NCBI RefSeq assembly: GCF_008386565.1
Contig: NZ_VUKA01000001.1
Coordinates: 868,001-932,000, forward strand
Direction: 5' to 3'
DNA length: 64,000 nucleotides
From: Teichococcus oryzae
Lineage (GTDB): Bacteria > Pseudomonadota > Alphaproteobacteria > Acetobacterales > Acetobacteraceae
The notes beneath the pieces are model-generated. The model saw nothing but the letters and a program-made list of their open reading frames with translations, ran no database searches and had not been told where the DNA came from. This document shows, piece by piece, positions 48,355 to 56,152 of this stretch. Positions within the stretch are counted from its first letter, which is position 1, and every line of letters starts with the position of its first letter. A program made the position numbers and the translations under genes.

Positions 48355-50556
48355 TCACCGTCCGCTGTCCGGGCTCCGCAAGGCGGCGCCGGCGGCCAGG
48401 CGCGGCCCGATGGGGTCCTGGCGCAGCAATTCCGCGATGGTGTCAGGCGGCACCGCCTCGCTGAAGAAGAAACCTTGCACCTCGTCGCAGCCTTCGGCCC
48501 TTAGCGCCTCAAGCTGGGCCTCGGTTTCCACCCCCTCCGCCACCACCTGCAGCCGCAGCACATGCGCCAGCTCGATGATGGTGCGCACGATGGCGGCGTC
48601 ATTGGCGTCGCTGGTCATGCCGCGCACAAAGGACTGGTCGATCTTGAGGCGATCCACCGGAAAGTTCTTCACATAGCTCAGGGAAGAATAGCCAGTGCCG
48701 AAATCATCCACCGAGATGCAGATTCCGCGCGCCCGCAGGCTTTGCAGCCGCGCCGCCATCTCGGCGCCCTGATCCATCAGGATGCCTTCCGTCAGTTCCA
48801 GGTCCAGCAGGGCCGGGTCCAGGCCTGTTTCGCCCAGCACGCGCAGCACCAGCGCCGGAACGTCCTGCCGCCGGAACTGCACGGGGGACAGGTTGACGCC
48901 CATCCGCAGGGGCGCCACGCCGGCAGCCTTCCAGTCTTCCGCCCAGGCCGCCGCCTGGCGGCAGGCTTCGGCCAGCACCCATTCATTGATCGGGCCGATC
49001 AGCCCGGTTTCCTCCGCCACGGCCAGGAACGGGCCCGGACCGGTCAGCTTGCCGTTGCGCCGCCAGCGCAGCAGCGCCTCCACCCCGACAACCCGGCCGC
49101 TGCGCAGCTCGATCTGCGGCTGGTAGTGCAGCACCAGCTCCCGGCGCAGCAGGGCCTGGCGCAGATCGGCCTCGATCTGCATGATCTCGCGCGCCCGGGC
49201 CTCCATGGTGGCGGCGAAGAACTGCCAGCCATTCCGCCCTTCCGCCTTGGCCCGGTACATGGCCAGGTCGGCATTGCGCAGCAGCTCGTCCGGGTCGGTG
49301 CCGTCGCGCGGATGCAGGGTGATGCCGATGCTGGCCGTCACCGACAGGGACATGCCCTCGAACTGGAAGGGGGCGGACAGGGTGGCCATGACCTCGGCCG
49401 CCAGCTCCTCCGCCTGCTCCTGGCCGCTGATGTCGGCCAGCAGGATGGCGAATTCGTCGCCGCCGAGCCGCGCAACCATGTCTCCCGGCCGCATCGCCTC
49501 CGTCAGGCGCTGCGCCGCGTCATGCAGCAGCGCATCGCCCAGGTGGTGGCCATAGGCGTCGTTGACGGCCTTGAAGCGGTCGAGGTCGAGGAACATCAGG
49601 GCGAACACATGGTCGCCGCGTCGCCCCCGCGCCAGTTCCCGCCGCAGCCGATCGCGCAGATGGGCGCGGTTCGGCAGGCCGGTCAGCGCGTCATGATGCA
49701 CCATGTGGCTGAGGCGGCGCTCGGCCTGCTTGCGCTCGGTGATCTCGATGGAGGTGGTCAGCACCGCCGTGACCCGGCCATCCCGGTCGTGCAGCGGCGC
49801 CTTGGTTGTCAGGAAGGAGCGCAGGGTCCCGTCCGGGCCCATGGCTTCTTCCTCGCGGGCCGGCAAGGCTTCCCCGGTTTCGAATACCAGCTGGTCCAGC
49901 GTGCGGGAGCGGGCGGCGCGCGCCGCGCCCAGCATGAGCGAGATGTCATGCCCGACCAGGGTGCCCGGATCGGCGCCGCTGAACCGGGCCTGGGATGCGT
50001 TGACGAACACGCAGCGGCCGTCGCGGTCGGATGCGCTGATCAGCGCGGGCACGGTGTCGATCACCTGGGCCAGCGCCTTGCGGCTGTCCCGCAGCAATTC
50101 CTCCCGCGAGCGGGTGCTGTGTTCGAGCTCGCGCTCCAGGTTAAGGGCGCGGTCCTGGATCAGCTGCTGCTGCCAGCGCATCCGCAGCAGGTTGCGCGCC
50201 CTGGTCACGAACTCGTAGTGATCGACCGGGCTGAGCAGGAAGTCGGTGGCGCCCGCCTCCAGCGCTCGCATCCGGTAGGCGCGGTCATTATAGGCCGTAA
50301 TGACGATAACCGGGATGTCGGCCTCGGCCGGCCCGCTGGAAATCGCCCGCAACTGCCGGGTGAACTCCGCGCCGTCCATGCCGGGCATGCGGAAATCCGT
50401 GACGATCAGGTCGGCGTCGTTCTCGCGCAGCCAGGAAAGCGCGACCTCGGGCTCGCCAAATGCCTCAACGCGGATGTTCTCACCCAGGGACATCGCCAGG
50501 CGGGCGAAAATATTCCGGTTCGTTGTCCTGTCATCGAGGATCAGGATCGTGGCCAT
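48355..50556 (-). CDS. RpfG-like receiver fused to PAS-GGDEF-EAL
   Basis: A 733-residue c-di-GMP turnover protein. REC is ~1-125 (ILILDDRTTNRNIFARLA, phospho-Asp in IVTDFRMPGMDG ~52); the DDRTTNR start is like RpfG receivers. PAS is ~170-295 (IDTVPALISASDRDGRCVFV). GGDEF is ~305-465 with intact ARLGGDEFAILLAD (~365). EAL is ~475-720 with intact VGVEALLRWRR, VDDFGTGYSSLSY, LKIDQSFV and VAEGVETEAQ. Both output motifs are canonical, so synthesis and breakdown are both possible. The start at MATILIL has GGAG close upstream; a longer frame to 50772 precedes the receiver. It lies directly upstream of the RpfC-like kinase gene and would be its phosphorylation target, replacing the usual HD-GYP RpfG. 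Confidence 0.92.
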   Translation of the reverse strand: MATILILDDRTTNRNIFARLAMSLGENIRVEAFGEPEVALSWLRENDADLIVTDFRMPGMDGAEFTRQLRAISSGPAEADIPVIVITAYNDRAYRMRALEAGATDFLLSPVDHYEFVTRARNLLRMRWQQQLIQDRALNLERELEHSTRSREELLRDSRKALAQVIDTVPALISASDRDGRCVFVNASQARFSGADPGTLVGHDISLMLGAARAARSRTLDQLVFETGEALPAREEEAMGPDGTLRSFLTTKAPLHDRDGRVTAVLTTSIEITERKQAERRLSHMVHHDALTGLPNRAHLRDRLRRELARGRRGDHVFALMFLDLDRFKAVNDAYGHHLGDALLHDAAQRLTEAMRPGDMVARLGGDEFAILLADISGQEQAEELAAEVMATLSAPFQFEGMSLSVTASIGITLHPRDGTDPDELLRNADLAMYRAKAEGRNGWQFFAATMEARAREIMQIEADLRQALLRRELVLHYQPQIELRSGRVVGVEALLRWRRNGKLTGPGPFLAVAEETGLIGPINEWVLAEACRQAAAWAEDWKAAGVAPLRMGVNLSPVQFRRQDVPALVLRVLGETGLDPALLDLELTEGILMDQGAEMAARLQSLRARGICISVDDFGTGYSSLSYVKNFPVDRLKIDQSFVRGMTSDANDAAIVRTIIELAHVLRLQVVAEGVETEAQLEALRAEGCDEVQGFFFSEAVPPDTIAELLRQDPIGPRLAAGAALRSPDSGR

Positions 50557-50770
50557 GGCACTCCGGGATCCGCGCTCAGTCAGTTTCGCCTCTCCCGCGC
50601 CCCAACGGAATGACCGAAAAAGGCGGATCAGGATACACGGCCAACGTGTAGCGGAGCCTGAACCGCCACGCCAGTTCTCGTTGGTGCCGGGCGTCGCTTG
50701 CCGCTGCGGCGGAGCATGGCTAGCGTCGCGGACAGGCGCCCCGCGAAACGCCCCCGGAAAGGCCCATGCC

Positions 50771-50869
50771 ATGATCGACCCGCATCACCGGACCACGCCG
50801 AACGGCCACGGGATCACCCTGTCCCTGGGGAACCCCGGGCTGCCGTTCCACGCCCCCAGGGCGGGCTGA
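50771..50869 (+). pseudogene. Truncated N-terminal GST fragment (relic or leader peptide)
   Basis: A 32-codon open frame, MIDPHHRTTPNGHGITLSLG, then NPGLPFHAPRAG and a stop. TTPNGHxITLxL..xGLPF is the opening of Nu-class (YfcG-like) glutathione transferases, so this looks like the first ~28 residues of such a gene, cut off by decay. It ends seven bases before the TTG start of an unrelated-class GST gene and could also now act as a leader peptide. Identification is by motif memory only. Confidence 0.5.
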
Positions 50870-50875
50870 GCCGCC

Positions 50876-51565
50876 TTGGCGCGCCGTCTCTTTGAACTGG
50901 CCGGGCAGGATCAGGCCCGGCGCTTCTCTCCCTATTGCTGGCGCGCGCGAATGGCGCTGGCCCATAAGGGGCTGGAAGCGGAAACCGTGATCTGGCGCTT
51001 CACGGAAGGGGAAGCCATCGCCTTTTCCGGCCAGAACAAGGTGCCGGTGCTGGTTGATGGAGACCGGGTGGTGGCCGATTCCTGGGTTATCGCCCGCTAC
51101 CTTGAAGACCATTACCCGGACCGGCCATCGCTGTTTCCCGGCGGCGTCGCGGCGGGCCGCTTTGTCGCGAGCTGGGCCGACGAGGTCCTGAACCCGATGC
51201 TGGTGCGGCTGATCGTCAGCGACATTCCGCCGCTGCTGGATGAACCTGCCCGGCGCTACTTCATCGCCAACCGCGAGGTCCGCTTCGGCCAACCTTTGGC
51301 CGAGGTGACCGCGAACCGGGAAGCCAGGCTGCCGGAACTGCGGCAGGCCCTCGGCCCGGCGCGGGCCGTGCTGGCGGAACGGCCATTCCTGGGCGGGGAA
51401 GCGCCCGACTACCGCGACTACGCCGTGTTCGGCAGCTTCCAATGGGCGAGGGTGGTGTCGCCGCTGGCCCTCCTGGCGCCGGACGACCCGGTGGCCGCGT
51501 GGCGCGAACGGATGCTGGACCTGCATGGCGGCCTGGCGCGGGCGACGCCGGCCCTGGCAGGCTAG
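50876..51565 (+). CDS. Glutathione S-transferase family protein
   Basis: A 229-residue cytosolic GST. The thioredoxin-fold N-domain (~1-80) has FSPYCWRARMALAHKG and, at the glutathione-binding turn, KVPVLVDGDRVVADSWVIAR. An all-helical C-domain follows. The start is TTG 50876. It is the first possible start after an in-frame stop, and starting at the next ATG would cut away the beta-1 strand. No strong ribosome site is visible, so coupling to the upstream 32-codon frame is plausible. It lacks the zeta-class SSCS motif, so it is not an obvious maleylacetoacetate isomerase. The TAG stop is the first codon of dispersed repeat copy B. Confidence 0.9.
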   Translation: MARRLFELAGQDQARRFSPYCWRARMALAHKGLEAETVIWRFTEGEAIAFSGQNKVPVLVDGDRVVADSWVIARYLEDHYPDRPSLFPGGVAAGRFVASWADEVLNPMLVRLIVSDIPPLLDEPARRYFIANREVRFGQPLAEVTANREARLPELRQALGPARAVLAERPFLGGEAPDYRDYAVFGSFQWARVVSPLALLAPDDPVAAWRERMLDLHGGLARATPALAG

Positions 51566-51645
51566 AGCAGGCCCCGATCGGGTGAAGATGCTCGACAGAA
51601 CAAAGAAGCAGAGCATTTGAAGTGGGCCGGTGCGAAAGGAAAACG
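51563..51645 (+). repeat. Dispersed hairpin repeat, copy B
   Basis: Begins TAGAGCAGGCCCCGATC, continues gggtgaagatgctcgacaga and gagcatttgaagtg, and ends near gtgcgaaaggaaaacg. It matches copy A (11371-11471, opposite strand) with few substitutions, but lacks 18 bases at the tip of the first hairpin, leaving only cccgatcggg. The initial TAG is the stop codon of the GST gene. Confidence 0.85.
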
Positions 51646-51682
51646 CCCGCGCGGACGCGGCAATAAGGCCATTCCGGCCGCC

Positions 51683-52345
51683 TCAGGCGGCGGCAATCGC
51701 CGCGTTCATGGCCCGCACCCCGGCTTCAGGCCCGTCGGGGTGGTTCCACACCGCCCCGACCACCGCCAGGAAATCGGCGCCGGCCCGCACCAGCGGCCCG
51801 CAATTCCCCGCATTGATGCCGCCGATGGCGACGGTGGGGAGTTCGAACATCTCGGTCCACCATTCCAGGATATCCGGCGTGGCGGTGTGTTCGGCCTGCT
51901 TCGTGGCGGTGGGAAAGAAGGCGCCGAAGGCGACGTAATCGGCACCGGCCTCGCCGGCCTCCATCGCCAGGTGCCGGCTGTTGTGGCAGGTGATGCCGAG
52001 CGTCCGCTCCGGCCCCAGCAATTTGCGGGCGGCGGCGTGGTCGCCATCGCCCTGGCCCAGATGCACCCCGTCGCAGCCATGGCGGACGGCGAGGTCGGCG
52101 CGGTCGTTCAGCAGAAAGGCGACGCCGCGGGATTGCGCGACCGGCCGCAGGATGTCGATGGCGCGGCGGAGCGCGTCATCATCCACATCCTTCAGCCGGA
52201 GTTGCAGCGCCGCGACATCGCCCGCGTCCAGCGCCCGCGCCAGGGTGTCGGCGAAGGCGCGCGGGTCCAGGGCCGGCAGGGTCACCAGATAAAGCTGGCA
52301 GCCTTCATTCCCAGTCTTGTCGCTGTTGGTTTCCCCGGCGGCCAT
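51683..52345 (-). CDS. thiE: Thiamine phosphate synthase ThiE
   Basis: Joins HMP-pyrophosphate and thiazole phosphate to give thiamine phosphate. The 220-residue TIM barrel has [47 protein letters not shown], a FPTATK loop and [10 protein letters not shown]. Phosphate-binding and PPi-binding residues (RLK, ND, GQGD, TAT-K) are kept. It starts four bases after the stop of the class I aldolase gene, with no good ribosome site of its own, so translation is probably coupled. Other thiamine genes are not in view. Confidence 0.93.
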   Translation of the reverse strand: MAAGETNSDKTGNEGCQLYLVTLPALDPRAFADTLARALDAGDVAALQLRLKDVDDDALRRAIDILRPVAQSRGVAFLLNDRADLAVRHGCDGVHLGQGDGDHAAARKLLGPERTLGITCHNSRHLAMEAGEAGADYVAFGAFFPTATKQAEHTATPDILEWWTEMFELPTVAIGGINAGNCGPLVRAGADFLAVVGAVWNHPDGPEAGVRAMNAAIAAA

Positions 52346-52349
52346 GGCG

Positions 52350-53270
52350 TCAGGCCTGCGTCTTGTAGACGTCGATGATGTCGGCCAGCAGCTTCAGCGC
52401 TTCCGCCTTCGGGCGCTGGAAGGTGTTGCGGCCGATGATCGAGCCATTGCCGCCGCCGGCATAGATGCCCCTGGCCATCTCCACGATCGATTCCGCCGTG
52501 CCGGCCTCGCCGCCGGAGAACACCACGAGGCGCCGCCCGCCGAAGCAGGCATCCGTCACATGCCTGATGCGGGACGCCAGGCTGGTGGTGTCGACCGGGT
52601 TCTTCTCATAGGTCTTCTTGGCGGCGTCGAGCGAGATCACCTCGGTCGGCGGCTTCACCTTGATGATGTGCGCGCCCATCAGCGCCGCCATGTGGGCGGC
52701 ATAGGCGCAGATGTCGAGCGCCGTCTCGCCCGCCTTGTCCAGCATCGGCCCGCGCGGATAGCTCCACACCACCACGGCGAGGCCGGCGGCCTTCGCTTCC
52801 TCGGCCAGCTCGCGCAGCTCCTCCATCATCTCGAACTGGTATTCCGAGCTCGGATAGATGGTGAAGCCGATGGCGGAGCAGCCGAGGCGCAGGGCGTCGG
52901 ACACGCTGCCGGTCACCGCCTGGTCCTTGGTGGTGGACAGGCTGTTGGAGGAGTTCACCTTGAGGATGGTGGGGATGGCGCCGGCGAAGGTGGCGGCGCC
53001 GGCCTCGATCATGCCGAGTGGCGCGGCATAGGCGTTGAGCCCGGCCTCGATCGCCAGCTCGAAATGGTAACGCGGGTCATAGGCCGCCGGGTTAGGCGCG
53101 AAGGAGCGGGCCGGGCCGTGCTCGAAGCCCTGGTCCACCGGCAGGATCACCATCCGCCCGGTGCCGCCGAGCTTTCCTTCCATCAGGATGCGGGCGAGGT
53201 TGGCCTTGGTGCCCGGATTGTCGCTTTCGTACCAGGAGAGGATCTCCTTCACGCGGTGCGTCAGCTTCAT
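52350..53270 (-). CDS. fbaB: Class I fructose-bisphosphate aldolase (DhnA/FbaB type)
   Basis: Schiff-base aldolase of glycolysis and gluconeogenesis. The 306-residue product has [16 protein letters not shown] at the substrate loop, [20 protein letters not shown], and the Schiff-base Lys region [12 protein letters not shown]. The phosphate-binding glycine loops are [13 protein letters not shown] and [21 protein letters not shown] is six bases before the ATG. It precedes thiE by four bases in one transcript; the pairing has no obvious metabolic reason. Confidence 0.95.
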   Translation of the reverse strand: MKLTHRVKEILSWYESDNPGTKANLARILMEGKLGGTGRMVILPVDQGFEHGPARSFAPNPAAYDPRYHFELAIEAGLNAYAAPLGMIEAGAATFAGAIPTILKVNSSNSLSTTKDQAVTGSVSDALRLGCSAIGFTIYPSSEYQFEMMEELRELAEEAKAAGLAVVVWSYPRGPMLDKAGETALDICAYAAHMAALMGAHIIKVKPPTEVISLDAAKKTYEKNPVDTTSLASRIRHVTDACFGGRRLVVFSGGEAGTAESIVEMARGIYAGGGNGSIIGRNTFQRPKAEALKLLADIIDVYKTQA

Positions 53271-53385
53271 GGTGCGTCCTTTCCTTGCCCCGAGGCCTTC
53301 ACCCGGGGTCTTTCCCCTCGTGCCATGGCGCCGGCCCGTGAGGGCGATGGCGCATCCGCGGCTTTAGCTGAGGCCCTCCGCGCTG

Positions 53386-53856
53386 TCACGCCGGCCCGCC
53401 GCCGAGCCAGGCCGCCAGCTTTGCCGGGGCATCGCGCCTTCCCGCGGCGAAGGGGCCGAGCGCCGGGGGAGGGGCGCCAAGCAGCACCCCGCCACATTCC
53501 TCCGCCGCCGCCGCCACCGCGCCGAAGGCGGGGGTGGCAGGCCACATCACCACGGCGGGAACGCCCTGGCGGAGCGCGTCCAGCGCCCGGCCGGGCGCGT
53601 CGGCGCAATCCAGCACCGGAAGGATGGCCACGCCGCCCTGCGCCGCAACCGCGCCCTCCATCATCGCCAGAAACCAGCCCGGGCCGAGAAACAGCCCCGC
53701 ACCGGGGAGCGACACCAGCGGCAAGGGGCGGGGCAGGCGGAGATCCGCCGCCACGCGCAGGGCCTGTGCCGCCTCCGCCATGTCCCGCACCACCACGCCG
53801 CGCGGCCAGGCTCGCGGATCACGCCCCGTCCAGCCCATTTCCAGAACCGATTCCAT
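53386..53856 (-). CDS. Hypothetical protein (156 aa), possibly Rossmann-like
   Basis: Ala/Gly-rich soluble protein with alternating hydrophobic strands and helices: PLPLVSLPGAGLFLGPGWFL, GVAILPVLDCADAPGRALDA, GVPAVVMWPATPAFGAVAA. No catalytic motif recognised. ATG 53856 has AAGG five bases upstream; a TTG immediately before is also possible. The gene is divergent from the zapA cluster and stands upstream of the aldolase gene with a 115-base gap. It might be related to a binding or sensing domain, but I cannot name the family. Confidence 0.7.
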   Translation of the reverse strand: MESVLEMGWTGRDPRAWPRGVVVRDMAEAAQALRVAADLRLPRPLPLVSLPGAGLFLGPGWFLAMMEGAVAAQGGVAILPVLDCADAPGRALDALRQGVPAVVMWPATPAFGAVAAAAEECGGVLLGAPPPALGPFAAGRRDAPAKLAAWLGGGPA

Positions 53857-53967
53857 CAATACCTTGTCTTGCCAGCGCTTCCATGAAGGCCGCCGCCGTT
53901 GACCCTGGGCGCAACCGCCGCGTAAAGCCTCATGACAGGACGATACGACGCAGGCAAAGGCGGCAGC

Positions 53968-54225
53968 ATGAGCGATGCGGTGAGCGAGGCCGCGATCCGG
54001 TTGGAACGGGCGGTGGAGCGGCTGGCAGCTTCGCTGGCGGCCCGTCAGTCCGCCGCGCCGGGCGTTCCGGCGGAAGCGGTGGCGGCATTGTCGGCCCGCC
54101 TGGACGAGACGCTGGAGCGCCTGCGTGGCGCTTTGTCGGACGTCGAGGGAGCGGAGCCGGTGGAGGAGCCGGTGGATGGGGCCACGGAAGCGGCCGTGGC
54201 GCCTGACAACCAGAAGGGGAGCTGA
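53968..54225 (+). CDS. Small coiled-coil protein upstream of zapA (DUF4164-like)
   Basis: About 85 residues, mostly a heptad-rich helix (AAIRLERAVERLAASLAARQ and ALSARLDETLERLRGALSD), then an acidic tail ending in NQKGS. AAAGGCGG precedes ATG 53968. zapA begins two bases after its stop, and a similarly placed small coiled-coil gene is common beside alphaproteobacterial zapA. I infer a division-related role, with no direct motif. Confidence 0.75.
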   Translation: MSDAVSEAAIRLERAVERLAASLAARQSAAPGVPAEAVAALSARLDETLERLRGALSDVEGAEPVEEPVDGATEAAVAPDNQKGS

Positions 54226-54227
54226 GC

Positions 54228-54557
54228 TTGGGTCAAGTCACGGTCCGCGTCGGCGGATACACGCACCCCGTTTCCTGCGAGGATGGGCAGGAAGGCCACC
54301 TGATCGCGCTGGCGGCTGATGTGGATCGCCGCGTGTCCTCCATCCGGGCCATGGGCGGCCAGTTCGGTGAAAGCCGGCTGCTGCTGCTGGCAGCGCTGCT
54401 GCTGGCGGACGAGATCCATGATCTGCGCGTCGAGCTGTCGCGGGCCCGCTCCGGCATGGGGGGCGGCGCCGCGGCGCCGGACCCGCAGCTGGCCGAGCGC
54501 CTGGGCCGCGTCGCCGAGCGGATCGAGGGCATTGCAGCGTCGCTTGAGCGACCCTAA
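54228..54557 (+). CDS. zapA: Cell division protein ZapA
   Basis: Stabilises FtsZ bundles at the Z ring. The 109-residue product has the ZapA beta-hairpin (VTVRVGGYTHPVSCEDGQEG), then HLIALAADVDRRVSSIRAMG and a helical, coiled-coil C-terminus. The start codon is TTG (54228), two bases after the stop of the coiled-coil gene, with AGGGGA about eight bases before it. It is followed by 6S RNA and the 5-formyl-THF cyclo-ligase gene, the standard alphaproteobacterial order. Confidence 0.93.
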   Translation: MGQVTVRVGGYTHPVSCEDGQEGHLIALAADVDRRVSSIRAMGGQFGESRLLLLAALLLADEIHDLRVELSRARSGMGGGAAAPDPQLAERLGRVAERIEGIAASLERP

Positions 54558-54584
54558 ATGCTGGATCGCGGAGCTGCCCGGTGC

Positions 54585-54705
54585 GTTGGGCAATTTATCC
54601 CTGGGGCCAATAAGCATCCTCCGGGAGCTGGCTCTGGCCGGGCCGTGGTCCGGCTACCTGGCGCCCACCTGCTAACGCAGGCCTTAGGAGGATAAAAACG
54701 CCGAC
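54585..54705 (+). ncRNA. ssrS: 6S RNA (ssrS)
   Basis: Lies in the conserved slot between zapA and the 5-formyl-THF cyclo-ligase gene. The closing stem pairs tttatcc (54594-54600) with ggataaa (54690-54696), and tggggcc can pair with the downstream ggcctta region. The interior contains gggagctggctctggccggg and gtggtccggctacctggcgc, as I recall for alphaproteobacterial 6S RNAs. It would bind the housekeeping RNA polymerase as a promoter mimic. The exact ends are approximate. Confidence 0.75.
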
Positions 54706-54709
54706 GGCC

Positions 54710-55312
54710 ATGGCGGCTCCGCGCTCATCTTCCCCCATGCACGACGCTGACCCTCCGGCCCTGGCCGCCGAAAAGGCGGCGTTGCGCCGGCTGGCGCTGC
54801 AACGGCGTGCCTTGATCGCCGCGCCGGATGCGGGCGATGCGCTGGCCTCCTGCCTGATGGCCACCCCGCCGCCGCCCGGAACCCTGGTGGGCGGCTTCTG
54901 GCCCATGGGGGAGGAAGTGGATCTGCGCCCGGCCATGCACGCCCTTCACCAGGCCGGCTGCCATCTGGCCCTGCCGGTGACCCCGCGGCGCGGCCTGCCG
55001 CTGAGCTTCCATCGCTGGATGCCTGGCGAGGCCCTGGTGCCGGGCCGATTCGGCACTTCCGTCCCGGCGAAGCCGGGGGAGCCGGTGCGGCCGGACTGGC
55101 TGCTTGTGCCGCTGCTGGCATTCGACCGGCGCGGCTTCCGTCTGGGCTATGGCGGCGGCTATTACGACCGGACCCTGGCCGCATGGCCCGAGGCGCATGC
55201 GGTGGGCGTCGCTTTTTCGGGCCAGGAAGTGCCCGCGGTGCCGGTCGGCCCGCATGACCGGCCGCTGGCGGCGATCGCCACCGAGGCCGGGTTCATTCTG
55301 CTGGAAAGGTAA
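54710..55312 (+). CDS. 5-formyltetrahydrofolate cyclo-ligase
   Basis: ATP-dependent conversion of 5-formyl-THF to 5,10-methenyl-THF. The 200-residue product has the basic N-terminal helix (AAEKAALRRLALQRRALI), FWPMGEEVDLRP, and the signature LAFDRRGFRLGYGGGYYDRTL. ATG 54710 lies just past the 6S RNA; ATG 54737 (MHDADPP) is an alternative giving a more usual N-terminus, and neither has a good ribosome site. Often co-transcribed with 6S RNA and linked to stationary-phase persistence. The YmdB-like gene follows after nine bases. Confidence 0.93.
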   Translation: MAAPRSSSPMHDADPPALAAEKAALRRLALQRRALIAAPDAGDALASCLMATPPPPGTLVGGFWPMGEEVDLRPAMHALHQAGCHLALPVTPRRGLPLSFHRWMPGEALVPGRFGTSVPAKPGEPVRPDWLLVPLLAFDRRGFRLGYGGGYYDRTLAAWPEAHAVGVAFSGQEVPAVPVGPHDRPLAAIATEAGFILLER

Positions 55313-55321
55313 TCCCGAGCT

Positions 55322-56143
55322 TTGCGTATCCTGTTCCTGGGCGATGTGGTGGGCCGCAGCGGCCGCGACGCGCTGACCGCTGGACTGCCGGGCCTCCGCG
55401 CCCGCCTGAAGGCCGACCTCGTGGTGGTGAATGCCGAGAATGCCAGCCATGGCTTCGGCGTCTCGCCGGACATGGTGCGCTCCTTCCTGGCCGCCGGGGC
55501 GGATGTGCTGACGCTCGGCAACCATTCCTGGGACCGCAAGGAGATCATCGGCTTCATCGATGGCGAGCCACGGCTGATCCGCCCGCTGAACTACCCGCCT
55601 GGAACGCCGGGCCGGGGCGCCACCGTGGTGGATGTTCCGGGCGGCCGCCGCGCCCTGGTGATCAACGCCATGGGCAGGCTGTACATGGAGCCGCTGGACG
55701 ACCCCTTCCGCGCGGTGCAGGCGGCCCTGGCGCAGCACAGCCTGGGCGCCGGCGGCACGGTGCAGGCGGCGGTGATCGACATCCATGCCGAGGCCAGCAG
55801 CGAGAAGATGGCGCTGGCGCACAGCTTTGACGGCAAGGTCAGCCTGGTGGTCGGCACCCACACCCATGTGCCGAGCGCCGACCACCGCATCCTGGAGAAT
55901 GGCACCGCCTACATGACCGATGCCGGCATGTGCGGCGATTACGATAGCGTCATCGGCATGCAGAAAGGCGGCGCCGCCCTGCGCTTCTGGAAGAAGGTGC
56001 CGGGCGAGAAGCTGGCGCCCGCCGAAGGGCCTGCCAGCCTGTCCGGCGTGTTCGTGGAAACCGATGACGCGACCGGCCTCGCGCTGCGGGTGGAGCCGGT
56101 ACGGATGGGCGGGCTGCTCGCCCCCGCCATGCCGGAGGCCTGA
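55322..56143 (+). CDS. YmdB-like (TIGR00282) metallophosphoesterase
   Basis: Calcineurin-like phosphoesterase of 273 residues. Members hydrolyse 2',3'-cyclic nucleotides. Metal ligands lie in ILFLGDVVGRSGRDAL (Asp), VVVNAENASHGFG (Asn/Glu), LTLGNHSWDRKE (Asn-His), AVIDIHAEASSEK (His) and VVGTHTHVPSADHRIL (His-His). The segment MTDAGMCGDYDSVIGMQK is family-specific. The start codon is TTG 55322, which gives the standard M-R-I-L-F-L-G-D opening. It is nine bases after the cyclo-ligase stop, so the two share a transcript. Confidence 0.93.
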   Translation: MRILFLGDVVGRSGRDALTAGLPGLRARLKADLVVVNAENASHGFGVSPDMVRSFLAAGADVLTLGNHSWDRKEIIGFIDGEPRLIRPLNYPPGTPGRGATVVDVPGGRRALVINAMGRLYMEPLDDPFRAVQAALAQHSLGAGGTVQAAVIDIHAEASSEKMALAHSFDGKVSLVVGTHTHVPSADHRILENGTAYMTDAGMCGDYDSVIGMQKGGAALRFWKKVPGEKLAPAEGPASLSGVFVETDDATGLALRVEPVRMGGLLAPAMPEA

Positions 56144-56152
56144 GCGCCCGGC

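Noticed and set aside
50876-51565. Assigning this GST as the missing maleylacetoacetate isomerase
   Set aside because: It lacks the zeta-class SSCS-type motif (it has SPYCWRARMAL) and is 7 kb away from the tyrosine genes.
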